A program made the position numbers and the translations under genes. This document shows, in pieces, positions 38,694 through 49,829 of a stretch of 64,000 nt of DNA. Source of the DNA: Clarkia xantiana subsp. parviflora (Eukaryota > Streptophyta > Magnoliopsida > Myrtales > Onagraceae). The first letter of the stretch is position 1; every line of letters starts with the position of its first letter. The notes under the pieces are model-generated. The model was not told the origin of the DNA and did not search any database. It saw nothing but the letters and a program-made list of their open reading frames with translations. The stretch spans positions 18,779,772 to 18,843,771 of the forward strand of contig JAPTYO010000010.1 in assembly GCA_036873135.1 (NCBI GenBank), given 5' to 3'.

Positions 38694-38920
38694 AGGGTTT
38701 AATCTAAAAACAGTCTCAACTATAGGTCATGTTGTTTTAAATTGTTGATATTTGGTGTCCCAATTACCAAATTGGTTGATTTCCACTTTTTTTCTTAATT
38801 TTTTTGGCCAATTTTTTTCTTCTTAAAATTGACGAAACAAAAAAGAATTTAAATCTGGGACAACGATTAGTATTTAGTAACATTTCTTATAGTTAGGACT
38901 GTTTTTAGGTTCTTAACCTT
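38694..38920. repeat. Short inverted-repeat element, about 230 bp
   Basis: AATCTAAAAACAGTC near the left end is mirrored by GACTGTTTTTAGGTT near the right end, with about 30 bp of inverted homology. The terminal GGTTAAGAACCT-like text recalls the Mutator-like element at 44203. The target duplication is unclear. Confidence 0.5.
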
Positions 38921-39729
38921 AAAAGAACCGTTGGGTGTTTTTCTTTAGTGACTCATCACTCACATAAAGTCAGTACTTATGAAGATCTAACAAACCCTTC
39001 AGATGGTTTAGGTATCAGCTCTTTGAGAATGCATTGACCCATATAAATAGTTTTTATTGCTGTTGTAGAGCTGCAGTTTTAGCTTTAACCTACCAAAAAT
39101 TCAGAATTGCAGTGTTAGTAGTTGTGTTCTGAATGCATACACAAGAACAAAGTCTGTTAAAATCCTTTTTTTTTAATTTTTTTTTTTCCGGAGACTGCTT
39201 ATAAGGACCTATTGCTACAATTGCAGATGGACATACAGGAGATGCAAGAAACCACAGTTAGGACCTATTGCTACTGTTGCAGATAACATAATGGGTGATC
39301 AAACAAACCACGTTTTTTACCATTTGTGTCGAATAACTTTTAAAGCCTGTTACCCTTTCTTGTTTACCATTTGTGCTTTGTGGCTCATTGTATCGTATGA
39401 GCAAAGGTATTATTCTACTACTTGACGATCAGATACAATCTCTTATCTTGTGATACATTGTAGCATTGAGCAGTAATGTAGAATTATCCTCCTGTGATTT
39501 GCCTTAATGACTCGTGTTACCGGTGTGGAATTTATCATGGCTTGGTTTACAATTAATTACCCATTCGGAGAAGATGGCATTTCCAAACGAAAAGCTGATA
39601 AATGAGATTCCACTGGTATCAAACTTTGCAGAGATGTCCACATATTATACAACAACATACAGAAGAAGAACGCAGATTATAACAGCACAGTTGAGGTAAA
39701 TTTAGACGCTAGCGTTTTGTTATTTCATT
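38921..39729. other. Intergenic DNA downstream of psaL
   Basis: Contains two related GGACCTATTGCTAC words (about 39206 and 39261) but no recognisable gene. The part next to 39730 must hold the psaL 3' UTR. Confidence 0.4.
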
Positions 39730-40773
39730 CTATTTGACATAGTAAGGAAGGTTGAGGCCATAGAGAAGGAAGTAAGCCCAGATGACACCGGAGATGCCGC
39801 CAAAGAAGAACCCACCGGTGAACTTGGCCCACCCGTCTGCGGTCTGCAACTGATCAGGTACCTTCTTCCTCCCTGTCAATGTGAGTGATGGAGCTGTTGA
39901 TGCGTCGCCTTCCTTGAACGAGGCAACTCCATACATTGTCAAGCAGAGCGATAGGATCACAACAAGCCCTCCAGCAGCCAACGACCCAGCCGCCCCAGCA
40001 AACTCGGTGTTTCTCAAAGGACCCGCTTTCACGAACGGGCCCACAAGGAGGTACCCATGTGCCAAACCAATCTCGACTCCACGGAGAAGGGGGCTAACCG
40101 CGGTCCGGTATGCAGGGAGGTTGGAGAGGTACCACGCAATGAGCGGGCTCGAGGTGACGGGTGTCTCGAGGCTCCCGATGAAAGGGTCACCGTTGATTGG
40201 TTGCACCACTTGGTAAGTTGGCTGCAAAAATTTGAAACCAAGTGTCAGTGGGTTGTGAGTGATACTCGAGATTGGCTCGGTCGATATTCGACTTGCTAAA
40301 TTTCAAATTGAGTATGAGTTTGTTTATACTCAATTCGAGAGGCTAGTAAGTCTACGAGTTCGAGTTTAATAGAACTTTATTTAAATTTAAAGCCCATAAA
40401 CTAGAGATGATCATATATATCCTAAACCTTTCTAAAACAGCTATTGACTTTGGAATGAACAAATTTAAGTTTGACGAGCTAAGTTGATCCGCACCGAATT
40501 AGAGCTCAAGCTTGAAAAAATGAGGGTCGGTCGGTTGAATTCAAGTTTGAGTGAAAATGTTTTGAGTGTGAGTTTAGTGAGATTGTAGAGTATCCATCCA
40601 TCCCCTAGTAGGGATATACTTACCTTGTCGGCTTTAACAGCATTAATGGTGAAGCGCAGGGTTTTGCGGGTGGACAGGGGAGACCCGGAGATGGCGGGCA
40701 GTGGCCTTGTAGAGGAGGAAGAAAAGCTGCTCCTAAGTTGGGTAGCCATGGGAGATGCTGTTGCAGCCGCCAT
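39730..40773 (-). CDS. PSAL: Photosystem I reaction center subunit XI, chloroplast precursor
   Basis: Two exons on the minus strand, 40624-40773 and 39730-40221, joined in phase 0 across a 402-bp GT-AG intron, give 642 nt and 213 residues. Exon 1 is a Ser/Thr/Arg-rich, acid-poor transit peptide (about 45-50 residues). The mature part begins near [20 protein letters not shown] and contains [40 protein letters not shown] and a C-terminal helix ending [12 protein letters not shown]. PsaL is an integral thylakoid protein of photosystem I with three membrane spans; it binds chlorophyll and forms the docking site for PsaH and light-harvesting complex II during state transitions. The intron carries a copy of the TCGAGCTCGA-rich repeat. 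The length is normal for plants, no disabling changes are seen. Confidence 0.97.
40246..40560. repeat. TCGAGCTCGA-family repeat inside the psaL intron
   Basis: ATTGGCTCGGTCGATATTCGA and the following GAGAGGCTAGTAAGTCTACG match, in order, text at 3960-4090. The insertion fills most of the intron and leaves the splice sites intact. Confidence 0.6.
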
Positions 40774-40869
40774 TATTGCTACTACTTCTATTGCCGTGGA
40801 GGAGAGGAGATGGAATGAAATGCTGTATGTATCAGAGCAGACAATATGAGAGAGCGAATGGAGATTTTT

Positions 40870-40975
40870 TGGATATAGGAGGAGGAATATCTATCTGTTG
40901 CTGCATTTTTTGTGGCGGATGGAGGGTGAGTTGGCAAGCATGATTGGATGAGAAGTGCTCAAAGGCTTATCTCTC
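40870..40975 (-). promoter_or_regulatory. Candidate psaL promoter elements
   Basis: On the minus strand upstream of the psaL ATG there are, in order toward the gene, a GATAAG I-box core (plus 40966-40971), a CCAAT box (plus 40942-40946) and a TATAT candidate about 100 bp before the start (plus 40873-40878). I-boxes occur in light-regulated promoters. This is motif reading only. Confidence 0.4.
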
Positions 40976-42000
40976 TATCTTAATGGTTTGGCATATGCCC
41001 CAGCAGTGACTCGTCACCCTGAGTTTAGTTAATCAATTTACTTACTCATCTCCTCAAATTAGCTTCCTTTCTTTCCCCACCTATATTATAGTTTAGTATA
41101 GTGCTTTCTATTTAGGCAGGGGGTGAAAGCATAACTCGGTCGGCCTGATAATTGGACCGGGCCGGACCGTTTCCGGGATAATTTTTCTATTCTAAATTCT
41201 AATTCGTTTTTTGGTCCGGTTTTGTTTCAGAGCTTTCTTTGATGATATGATGGATGTGTGGACCGACTGACCGAGTGGTTCATTATATATTATAGGGATT
41301 TACACTAAATTAGTACCTAGTCCAAAACAAAAACAAATTGATACATCCATTAAATTTTGTTGCTTTTTGGTACCCAAGTTATCCTGGGTGTAGCACCGTT
41401 ATTTATAGTTCAAACTAACAGATTCTCATTTTTGACGTATGAAAAGACCAAAATACCATTTTTGCAGAATAACTACATAATAGCAACTCAAAACTTTGGA
41501 ACTCAATATCTCACTCATTTCTTCATATTTTTGAACGGTTTTTTTTTTTAAAACCGCACAACTTTTGGGGATCTATACAACCCTAACAGCTGTAAAGTGA
41601 TTTCCATGTTAATTCATTATTTTTTGTATCAAACTCCACCGCATTCTAACACTTATCACTAGGGCTGGCGATGGTGAGGGTATGGTGCGAATGGCACTAA
41701 TACCATAAGCATACCACATTATTTTCACTCATACCGTAACCACCGCGATTATGATTCTTCATACCATAACCATAACCATGGTTTTTAACCACGTTTAAAT
41801 CATTTAACCACAATCATTCAAACTAATACAACAACTTTGATTCATAAAAGAAAAGTAAACATACATTCATTGTTTCATACACGAAATCCAAATTAAACAT
41901 AACTTTATTATTTCACTTAATTAAAAAAAAAAAACACATCTTCAATTGCCTATCACTTGCGATCCTCAATCCTCATTCACTTCTAATCGTGGTTACCTAA
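40976..42000. other. Intergenic repeat-derived DNA
   Basis: 41140-41280 has GGACCGGGCCGGACCG text like hAT-type ends elsewhere in the window. 41660-41900 is another copy of the ACCATAACCAT family flanking the nested Copia at 13237 and 22944. No gene. Confidence 0.4.
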
Positions 42001-42632
42001 CAACATATTTGACCAAATGTGGCTTTTGATCAATATGTTTGGTTTTTGTATACTTTTGGTACCAAACGTTTGAAAAAATGTGGCTTTTGGTACATTCGTT
42101 AGTTCTGGCCATTAAATAACATGTGTAAATCACGCAACCCACTCTAAACTTTTGATTTTGTTCAATTTAGTCCCTCAACTACATTCCTAACTTTTATTTT
42201 ATTTAATTTAATCCTAAAATTTCAAAATCGAACCCAAGTGGGGCTAGGTCCCAATTGACCTAGCCGGACCTACCCTAGGGCTAGGTCCGACCCTGGGTCT
42301 GGGTCGGCTAGATCCGGCGACCCCGACCTAGGGTCAAACCTAACCTAGGCTAGGTCCGACTAGGTCAATTAGGGTCGATTGTGTTGAATTAATTGGGTTC
42401 GATTTTGAAATTTTAGGGCTAAAATGAACAAAATAAAAGTTAAGGATTTATTTGAGTGACTAAATTGAACAAAATCTAAAGTTTAGGGTGGGTCACGTGA
42501 CTTGCACATGTCATTTAACGGCAAAAACTAACGAATGTACCAACCACATTTTTTTTTCTTCAAACGTTTGGTACCAAAAGTATACAAAAAGAAACATATT
42601 GTACCAAAAGCAACATTCGGTCGAATATGTTG
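42001..42632. mobile_element. Foldback element related to 34216-34723
   Basis: Inverted arms of about 150 bp, 42001-42155 and 42478-42632: ATATTTGACC at the left mirrors GGTCGAATAT at the right, and TTTTGGTACCAAACGTTTG is mirrored too. The arms share AACCCACTCTAAACTTTT / AAAGTTTAGGGTGGGTC and CACGTGACTTGCACATGTCA with the other element. The centre holds degenerate GACCTAGGGCTAGGTC words that spread on to 42880-43275. Confidence 0.65.
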
Positions 42633-42879
42633 TATGAAAAATACCTTTAACCCTAATAATTTATATTCGCATCAGGTCAAATTGTATAGGTAAAGTGCTT
42701 TTATGAATAATTTTCAATTTTCAAGGGTCAAACTAGAAATATTTAGTTAATGAACGATATCATCAAACAGCTTAAAATCAAACAGGTATCTGAGATAACA
42801 CGTGTTGACAAATTGGCACCTGAAATATTTTTGTGGTTTTTAGGTACACGAAAAGTTCAAAATGTTGCACTAATCAGAA

Positions 42880-43275
42880 CTATGTCTCAATTGACCTAGC
42901 TCGGGTCGAGCAAATGGCTAGGTCTGTCCATAGTTGGGATCATCTAGGTCAGGCGAACATAACTATGACCGAACCTAGCCTTAGCTCGATCTGAGCTAGA
43001 TCAATTGGACTTAAGTCCAATTGGAAGTCTAGGACTATTTCAGACCATGGTTGAGATCCCTTAGATCAGACAAACCTAATCATGGCCGGATATAGCACAG
43101 TACTCGACTCGAGCTAAGTCAATCGGGACCTAGGTTTGATTGGGTCACAATCGAACCTAGGTATCAATTGACCTAATCCGGGTAGAGCCCAGGGCTGGGT
43201 CAGACCATGGTTGAGGTCTCTTAGGACCGAGCCCTCGACTCGGGCTATACCAGTTGATACCTAGGTTCGATTGGT
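42880..43275. repeat. Degenerate GACCTAG/CTAGGTC repeat region
   Basis: Words such as ATTGACCTAGCTCGGGTCGA, CAATCGGGACCTAGGTTTGA and GATACCTAGGTTCGATTGG recur in both orientations. The same words occupy the centre of the foldback element at 42230-42400. No coding sense. Confidence 0.6.
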
Positions 43276-43307
43276 ACTGTTACAGATCAATATAGTATAG
43301 GGTCCTT

Positions 43308-43459
43308 TTTTTTGATATATTTACATTGCTTTCGCAAGTTCGGACCGGGAGCGTTAAGGTTAAAGTCCTCCCCAAGGCGGCGTCTCCGGCGTGTTTCGAC
43401 CTCGGGTCGCCCACGGGGAACACAACTCGCTTTACCAGTTGGTCCAACCAACCTTGGGT
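43308..43459 (-). mobile_element. SINE retrotransposon with perfect target duplication
   Basis: About 150 bp on the minus strand. It starts GGTTGGTTGGACCAACTGGT (A-box region), has a B-box-like GAGGTCGAAACACG about 50 nt later, and ends in an A run (plus 43308-43313 Ts). It is flanked by the perfect 15-bp duplication TAGTATAGGGTCCTT (43293-43307 and 43460-43474), as produced by target-primed reverse transcription. No coding capacity, as usual for SINEs. Confidence 0.85.
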
Positions 43460-43474
43460 TAGTATAGGGTCCTT

Positions 43475-44193
43475 ATTAGTAGGTTTTAGTAGTTTAAGGG
43501 CAAGGTAGTATTATGCAATAAGCTATGGGTAGAATTGAAGTATGCCAGGGATTAAATAGTTTGTACGCAGGAATGGAAAAACAACTAAGAAATGATGAAT
43601 GAAATCTGATATCCTCTCTTGGATAAGGCCAGTGTTCTTATAAGGCCAGTGTTCTTCTTCATCTTTTCTTCACGATTTATTCTGAAATCTATCTATCTAC
43701 TATTGAACCCAACCTCTTCTCCAAAGGGTTTCCTCTTCTTATTGTTTGATTAATCGTTACGGTTAATTTGGATCCTAATAGATACATATACAACAGTTGA
43801 ACTTCTCAAGTAACTTAATTCGTAGGTTAATGGAAACTTCTCAAGCAATAAATTATTTGAGCGAGTCAAGTATTGCGAGCAGTTATACACCGAGAAAAAG
43901 AAAAGTATTGAGAATAATTGATTTGAGACTGGAAGTCATGCTCCACCATTGACTCCATCGCCATTATTAGAATTACCTGCCTCTCTTCATAAATATGAAC
44001 ACCATTTGTTCTTCACTGATTCAAGAACCATTCTTATCGTCGCCACCGTATCGGCAAGTGCAGGTGATTTGTGCTTTCCTCTATCAATTCTCATCTGGGT
44101 ATTGCTATATTTGTTGTCACTAATACTACTTTCAATTTATCGAAGGCTCAGTTACTCTGATTTTGAATCTGATCACCTTAAAAGTGCTAACCA
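43475..44193. other. Intergenic DNA
   Basis: A plus-strand frame at 43949-44209 (86 codons) has a hydrophobic stretch (LCFPLSILIWVLLYLLSLIL) but no recognised family, and it runs into the Mutator-like element. It is not called as a gene. Confidence 0.35.
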
Positions 44194-44202
44194 TAAATAT
44201 TT

Positions 44203-44991
44203 GGGTTAAGAACCTATGAAAGGTCTGAACTATCACCCATGTTAACGGGAGAGGTCTGAAATTTAAAAAGTTAATAACAGAGGTCTGAAATTTCTGTTTT
44301 GTTGATAACAGCGGTCTCCGTTAGTTTTTTACGTTAAAACTAACGGAAATTGGTCACATGCCAAGCATGTGACCGGAAATAAAATAAATTTCCAAAAATG
44401 CCATTCTATCAAGTGTGCCCCTCACATGCTTGGAGTGAAAAGACCAAAATGCCCTTGAAGCCACCACGGTACTCCGGCGACCACCAATCGTACTCCGGCG
44501 ACCACCACCGTACTCCGGCGAGTGGCGACCACCACCAAGGCTCCGATTGGGCCAAAATCGGAGCCACCGGCCCCGATTGGGCTCCGATCGGAGCCACCAG
44601 CCCCGATTGGACTCCGATCGGAGCGAGTTGGTGGCCGTAGTCGGGTCGCCGAAGCCGAGGTGGTGGTCGTCGGAGTCGAGGTGGTGGTCGCCGGAGTCGG
44701 GTGGTGGTCGCCGGAGTCGGGTGGCGGTGGCCGGAGTTGGGTGGTTTTAATTTGACTTTAGGGGTAAAATTGTCATTTCACATTTCCTTAAATAAGATAT
44801 TAAATAAAACAAAATATTAAAGGGGCAAAAATGTCATTTCACACAATTCTGTTAAATTTAACCCTAAAAATGGACGGAAAACATCAAATCAACAAAATTG
44901 AAATTTCAGACCTCTGTTATTAACTTTTTAAATTTCAGACCTCTCCCGTTAACATGGGTGATAGTTCAGACCTTTCATAGATTCTTAACCC
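44203..44991. mobile_element. Mutator-like element with GC-rich repetitive cargo
   Basis: Inverted repeats of about 100 bp begin GGGTTAAGAACCTATGAAAG at 44203 and end with the complement at 44991. They are flanked by a perfect 9-bp duplication TAAATATTT (44194-44202 and 44992-45000). Both arms contain two AGAGGTCTGAAATTT modules. The 300-bp core (44455-44750) is strikingly GC-rich and repetitive, built from ACTCCGGCGACCACC and CGATCGGAGCCACC words and their complements. Frames through the core are open on both strands but are repeats, not proteins. Confidence 0.9.
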
Positions 44992-45000
44992 TAAATATTT

Positions 45001-45490
45001 TGGTATTTTAAATTTCAAATCCGAAATCTTTAATTAATGGATGCAACGCTGAACTGTTAAAGTTATATTACATGGTTTGATAAATATAACTTAATCTCAT
45101 ATATGTGGCTAGTTGGTCTTCATTTGTGTATTGCTATATTCGTGATCATCTTATATTTTTTTAGAAATGATACACACGGTTCGACTATGTCTAGTTAGCA
45201 TGATTTGTAATTTTTGGTAATTTATAGAACAATTAACTATCTAAACACAGTCAGACCATCACAGTAACCGTGTATCATTTATTTATTTTCTTTGTTGTCA
45301 CTAATTACTACTTTTAGTTTATCCAAGTCTCAGTTACAGTCTGACCACTGATCTTGAACCTAATTAGACTCATGATCAGTCCTAAGGGGGCATAGTGCAA
45401 GTTTCCACTCTAGAATTCGAACCTAAAATCTCTGATTAAGGTAGGAAGTGCTCAACTGTAGCTAGCTAATTGAGCTAGGCATCAATTACC
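45001..45490. other. Intergenic DNA upstream of the receptor pseudogene
   Basis: AT-rich sequence with repeated AGTCTCAGTTACAGTCTGA and CAGTTACTCTGA-like words shared with 44140-44170. No gene. Confidence 0.35.
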
Positions 45491-46141
45491 ATGGGGCAAG
45501 CCAACCGATTCATTGGTCTGGCCAGTGTCGTCCTTCTGTGGGCGGTGGTGGTCTTTAGTGGTGCTGCTACGGATAGTGACGTTGCTTGCTTAACAAGTAT
45601 AAAAGACTCGATCCAAGACCCATTCCATACCTCAACACCACCTGGGATTTCAGTAACCAAACCCAGGAGGGCTTCATCTGTAGCTTCACCGGGGTCGACT
45701 GTTGGCACCCTATGAAGAATAGGGTTCTCAACCTAAAACTCGACAACCTGGGACTCAAAGGCAACTTCCCTCGTGCCCTCGCTAACTGCACCTCCCTTAC
45801 CGGTTTAAACCTCTCCAATAATGCTTTTTCCGGAACTATTCCTTCCCATGTCTCCAAAATCATCCCATTTGCTACATCTCTCATCCAATGATTTTAGTGG
45901 TCCAATCCCTGCAGACCTTGCCAACTGCTCCTATATCAATGTCCTCACACTGGATCATAACCGTTTAACCGGTCGTATCCCACAAGAGTTCAGTCTGTTT
46001 CGCCGGATAGGATGTTTTGATGTAGCTCATAACTTTCTCACGGGACCCATCCCAAATATAAGTGGCACGTCGGCTGAGGATTTTGCTAATAATCCTGGAC
46101 TCTGTGGTGGACCTTTACCTCCTTGCAAAACAACTTTCTAG
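45491..46141 (+). pseudogene. BIR-type leucine-rich-repeat receptor pseudogene (ectodomain only)
   Basis: The start reads MGQANRFIGLASVVLLWAVV, a signal peptide, then the LRR N-terminal cap (DVACLTSIKDSIQDPF) and FICSFTGVDCWHPMKNRVLN. About four repeats follow (LKLDNLGLKGNFPRALANCT, LNLSNNAFSGTIPSHVSK, SSNDFSGPIPADLANCS, LDHNRLTGRIPQEFSLF) and the cap NNPGLCGGPLPPC, then a stop at 46139-46141. Two frameshifts break it: one base missing at 45626-45627, and a +1 shift between about 45870 and 45885. The order and the LCGGPL cap match the BIR subfamily of LRR receptor-like kinases, which regulate BAK1 in immunity. The membrane helix and the kinase domain expected next are absent. Confidence 0.85.
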
Positions 46142-46480
46142 GCTTCCAGTGCGGAATTTGGCAGTTCAACACAAAACCGCCAATCCGGGTTACGAATCCA
46201 TCTTCTACAAACTTCATCCGGTTCATTTTCTTTAGATTGAGTTTTGTGTTCCTACTTCCTAATGTAGTTTGCTGAATTTAAACAGTGATATATATGAGGT
46301 ATAAAAAGGTAACTTTTTTGTTCAAATTTGTGCTATTTGGTTACACTTATATTGATGCGGTTTTTCATTGATGCAGTATGAGATAAACCTAAGATATATC
46401 ACACTCCATCGTTTCACAATGATTTGTTGTTGTTTAGAACTATCTATATACGAAGAAGCCATAATACGCGGGTTAGTAAG
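46142..46480. other. Spacer between receptor pseudogene and ZIP4
   Basis: About 340 bp with no kinase remnant on the plus strand. It should include the ZIP4 3' UTR on the minus strand. Confidence 0.45.
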
Positions 46481-49400
46481 CTAGGCACGTACCTTTTCAC
46501 CTTGTTTCTGCATCCCAACTTTCTTTTCGAGATTAGCAGCAGAATCTTCCATGCAGGCCTGATAAGTCTCCATCCCTGGCACCATCTGCGCGATTTCCAG
46601 CCCGAGTTTCATCCACTTCTTAGCTTCATCAACTTGCCCTAACCGAACTGGAACCATCGCTCTATTCCATGCAGTAGTTGCCAGCCATTTCCCTTCATCA
46701 GATGGATACTCTCCTTCTTTCAACCCCACCATTATTCTATACACTTGTTTGTAGATGTTGTAAATCTCATCATCATCCGTCTCCCGAACACTGGTCAGTG
46801 TAATCAGCTTCCGGACAATGTATGCTACGTTTTGGTAGTCCGGGGATAGAGAGGACAGGAACTGAGAAAGGCACTGTTTCAGTGCAGATACGGCAATCTC
46901 ATGGTTGGCTTGAGGACCCTGTGATGCAGCAATGCCAAGCTTTAGGAGATGAAGTGGAGTGCAAGCCTTTGAGCTTGCAAAGTTCTTCACTACGAGTTGT
47001 TGAGATTTTGAATCGCTGATCCGTCTGTAGATGTCGAAGCTGTTGAAGGTGTATGCAAAGTGAAACTCGGGCCCCATTTTCGAAGCTTCATCGTCTCCAA
47101 TTTGCTTTGCGTTTTGCAGAGTTTTCAGTATCTATATTGAAGATTTACAGAGAGTTGATTAGAAAAGCAAAAGCAAGAAGCCACCTTTACTTTAGTGTGT
47201 CAATTGCCAAAACCATACCTTTCCTGCTCTATCTAGCAGTTGAACAGCTTCTTTCACATCCATATCGGCAAGAGCAGTCTTCTTCTGATGTTCTGAAGCT
47301 ACCATGGACGATACGGTGGAGATCAATGATTTGCAGGCCATGACTGCATTTTCATCCACCTGACCGTCGGCTAGAAGAGTATAGAACTCAGATGCCAATT
47401 TGAATAACTCTGCACAGAGTTCATAGTTCTTATCCTTTCCGGATTTTGTTCCGCAGTTCCATGAAGTCGCTGCAAACCATCTCAGTTCCCGTCGCAAGAT
47501 CTCGCCTTTCCCAAAGAAGCAATCCGGGCCCAGTTCAGATGCTCTGGAGTGGGTGTGTGTCAAGTATTTAAGGATTTCGGGTTCGTTTCCTGGGTCTTGA
47601 GAGAGAATGGTGATTAGAGTTCGGAGGACTACAACCTCAGTAGAAGAAGCCATGGATTTGCTGGATGCATAGAAGTTCAAGAGGATGGATAGAGAGGCAA
47701 CAGCAACACGAATTACACGGGACGCAATGGCTTCGTGGGCTGATAGCAAGAGGAAATCTGCAGTGTAATCAAGGCAGGCCGTCATTGCTTGAATCTGACT
47801 TATAGCACCACCATGGTCGTTGTTTTGCAGATGAATCTTGAACTGCAAGAAAATACGCAAAACGTAATCATTATATGGATGTTGTTATTTGAAGTTAACT
47901 ATTCTTCAAAGGGCTTCTCAGAAAGAGATAAGAGGACCTTGAGAAAAGCACAGGCTACATTTGGCTCTAGCTGAAAGAATGATAGAAAACCAGTTAATTC
48001 CCAGAAACCATTACCATTTTAATAGCAAGTAATTACACATTTTAGAAATGGTGGAGTACACAAAATAACGACCTTGTCAGCTTCATCAATGTATTCCCGA
48101 GCTCGATCAAGCTGAGAGAGACCTAAGTAGCATAAGCACAACACTCTGAAGCTCTTGGCCCGAAGAACTCTGTTTTCTGCATTGTGTGGAACATAAAGCA
48201 TAGATTTCTCGAACATTTCTGCACTTGTTTTATATTCCTTTGATCTGAAATGATCAGCAGCACTGTCCAGAAAATACCAAAGTAGAAACCCAGTCAATTC
48301 TTGTAAACTAAAAGAAACTAGCTACTTTATGTGATCATGAAAAACATAATAAAAAAGAGATCAAATTTGAAAAACATCAGGATTTGTCTACTCAAATATG
48401 ATAATTAAGTCCCGAAGAGAGGAACATACCAATTCCACAGAACAGCATGCATAGCTATCCTCTCTTTGGTAGCTTCAGCAGCTGCAAACAGCGATACTAC
48501 CCTCTCATCAGAGACCACCTCTGCCACTACTTTAGACCTAATTTTCAACCCATCGCTACTGCCTCCAATCACCCTATGCACAATCCGAACAGCTGCACCA
48601 GCACTGACATGACACCTCCCAAGCAACCCCAAGAACACCCCCTTTGCTGTCTCCAGCCCAGCAGTCCCAGCTGCCTGAAAGTAGTCCTCCACAGCTGAAA
48701 CCCAAACACTTTCAGGAATACCCTTATTTACCACCATGCCACGAAGCTCCTTCTCTGCATCACCATACCTTCCCAGCCCTAACCATGCCTTCATGGCCAA
48801 CACCGGCAGGGATGGGTGGTTGTCGCTTCCTTCACCTTCTCTCAGTATCTTAATGCACTTAATTACGCTCTCATACTCCTCCATCTGCAAATGGACAGCT
48901 GCAATGAAGCGAAGAGACTTGAATTTGAGCTCCTTGAGGTCAAGCGTCTCTGTCCTTGTTCGAGCAGTACTGAAACCATTCTCGCATAAATCTAGGGCAT
49001 CATTCATCAACTTCACTGCTTCTCTGAAGCACTGATCCTTATTCTCGCAATCAACTGCTAGCATGCTTTTGCCAAAAATCAAGTACTGGTTCGCTAGGGC
49101 TTTATAGTGATCCGACGTTCCAAATAGCAAGTTTTTCGCACGGTTTAAAAGAGTAACGGCGAGAATCGGATCCTTAATCTCCCATGCAGTCCGTGACCGC
49201 GCGATATTCAGATCTAGCAACAGCTTTCGCTGTCCAGTGTCCGTAATATTCTTCCAATCGACCTTTGAAAGAAGATCAGTAGCCTTCTCGAAGCAATTCG
49301 AGGCAGAATCAAATTTCTTAACGGTGTGCCAGATGAGGCCAGTTTTGTAGTAGAAGAAAGCGGCCTTGATCTCCGGAGAGGAGACGCCGGAGGCATCAAC

Positions 49401-49772
49401 AGCGAGGGAGAGCATCTCGGCGGCGATCTGACGAAGATTGGCATGGTCCTCCGTGGCAGCGGAGGCCGATGACGAGCGAATGGTAGAGGCGTTGGAGAGA
49501 TCGACGCAGGAGTTCCAGAGACGATAACTGAGCTTCCAGACATGGAGCTTCAGTTGATTACTAACGGTTCCGGGGAAGGGAGCAAGCTGACTCAGTTGAC
49601 CTAGCGATTGCCGGAGATCGGACACTAGCTGCTTTAGATTGAGTTCGGAGCTTGCTTCTTCGAATTGCTTGATCAGGGACTCGATTTGGGAGACGCATCG
49701 GTCGTACTCAGATGGCGGAGCACCGTTCTCAGCTCGCCGGATCTCCTGCGTGGAGATTTCAGCTATCCGCAT
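46481..49772 (-). CDS. ZIP4: ZIP4/SPO22 meiotic TPR protein
   Basis: Five exons on the minus strand: 48430-49772, 48073-48262, 47938-47970 (33 nt), 47219-47842 and 46481-47131. Phases match at each GT-AG junction and give 2841 nt and 946 residues, close to the Arabidopsis protein. It begins [20 protein letters not shown]; residues about 100-550 are helical TPR-like units such as [38 protein letters not shown] and [23 protein letters not shown]4 (SPO22 in yeast, TEX11 in mammals) is a ZMM scaffold protein on meiotic chromosome axes needed for class I crossovers. It is large, soluble and has no signal peptide. The last exon ends KVRA and a stop, but GAAAAG followed by GTACGT just before the stop is a good donor, so a further 3' exon cannot be excluded. 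Confidence 0.93.
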
Positions 49773-49829
49773 CGTTGTCGAAATTCAGCAGATCGCAACT
49801 CCTCGTAGCTGCGCTTTGATCTGACAAAC

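Noticed and set aside
43949..44209. 86-codon plus frame with a hydrophobic helix
   Set aside because: Its end lies within the Mutator-like element, so the frame did not exist before the insertion; no homology recognised.
44398..44755. Frames with PIGLRSEPPA-like repeats
   Set aside because: They translate the CCGGCGACCACC repeat core of the Mutator-like element.
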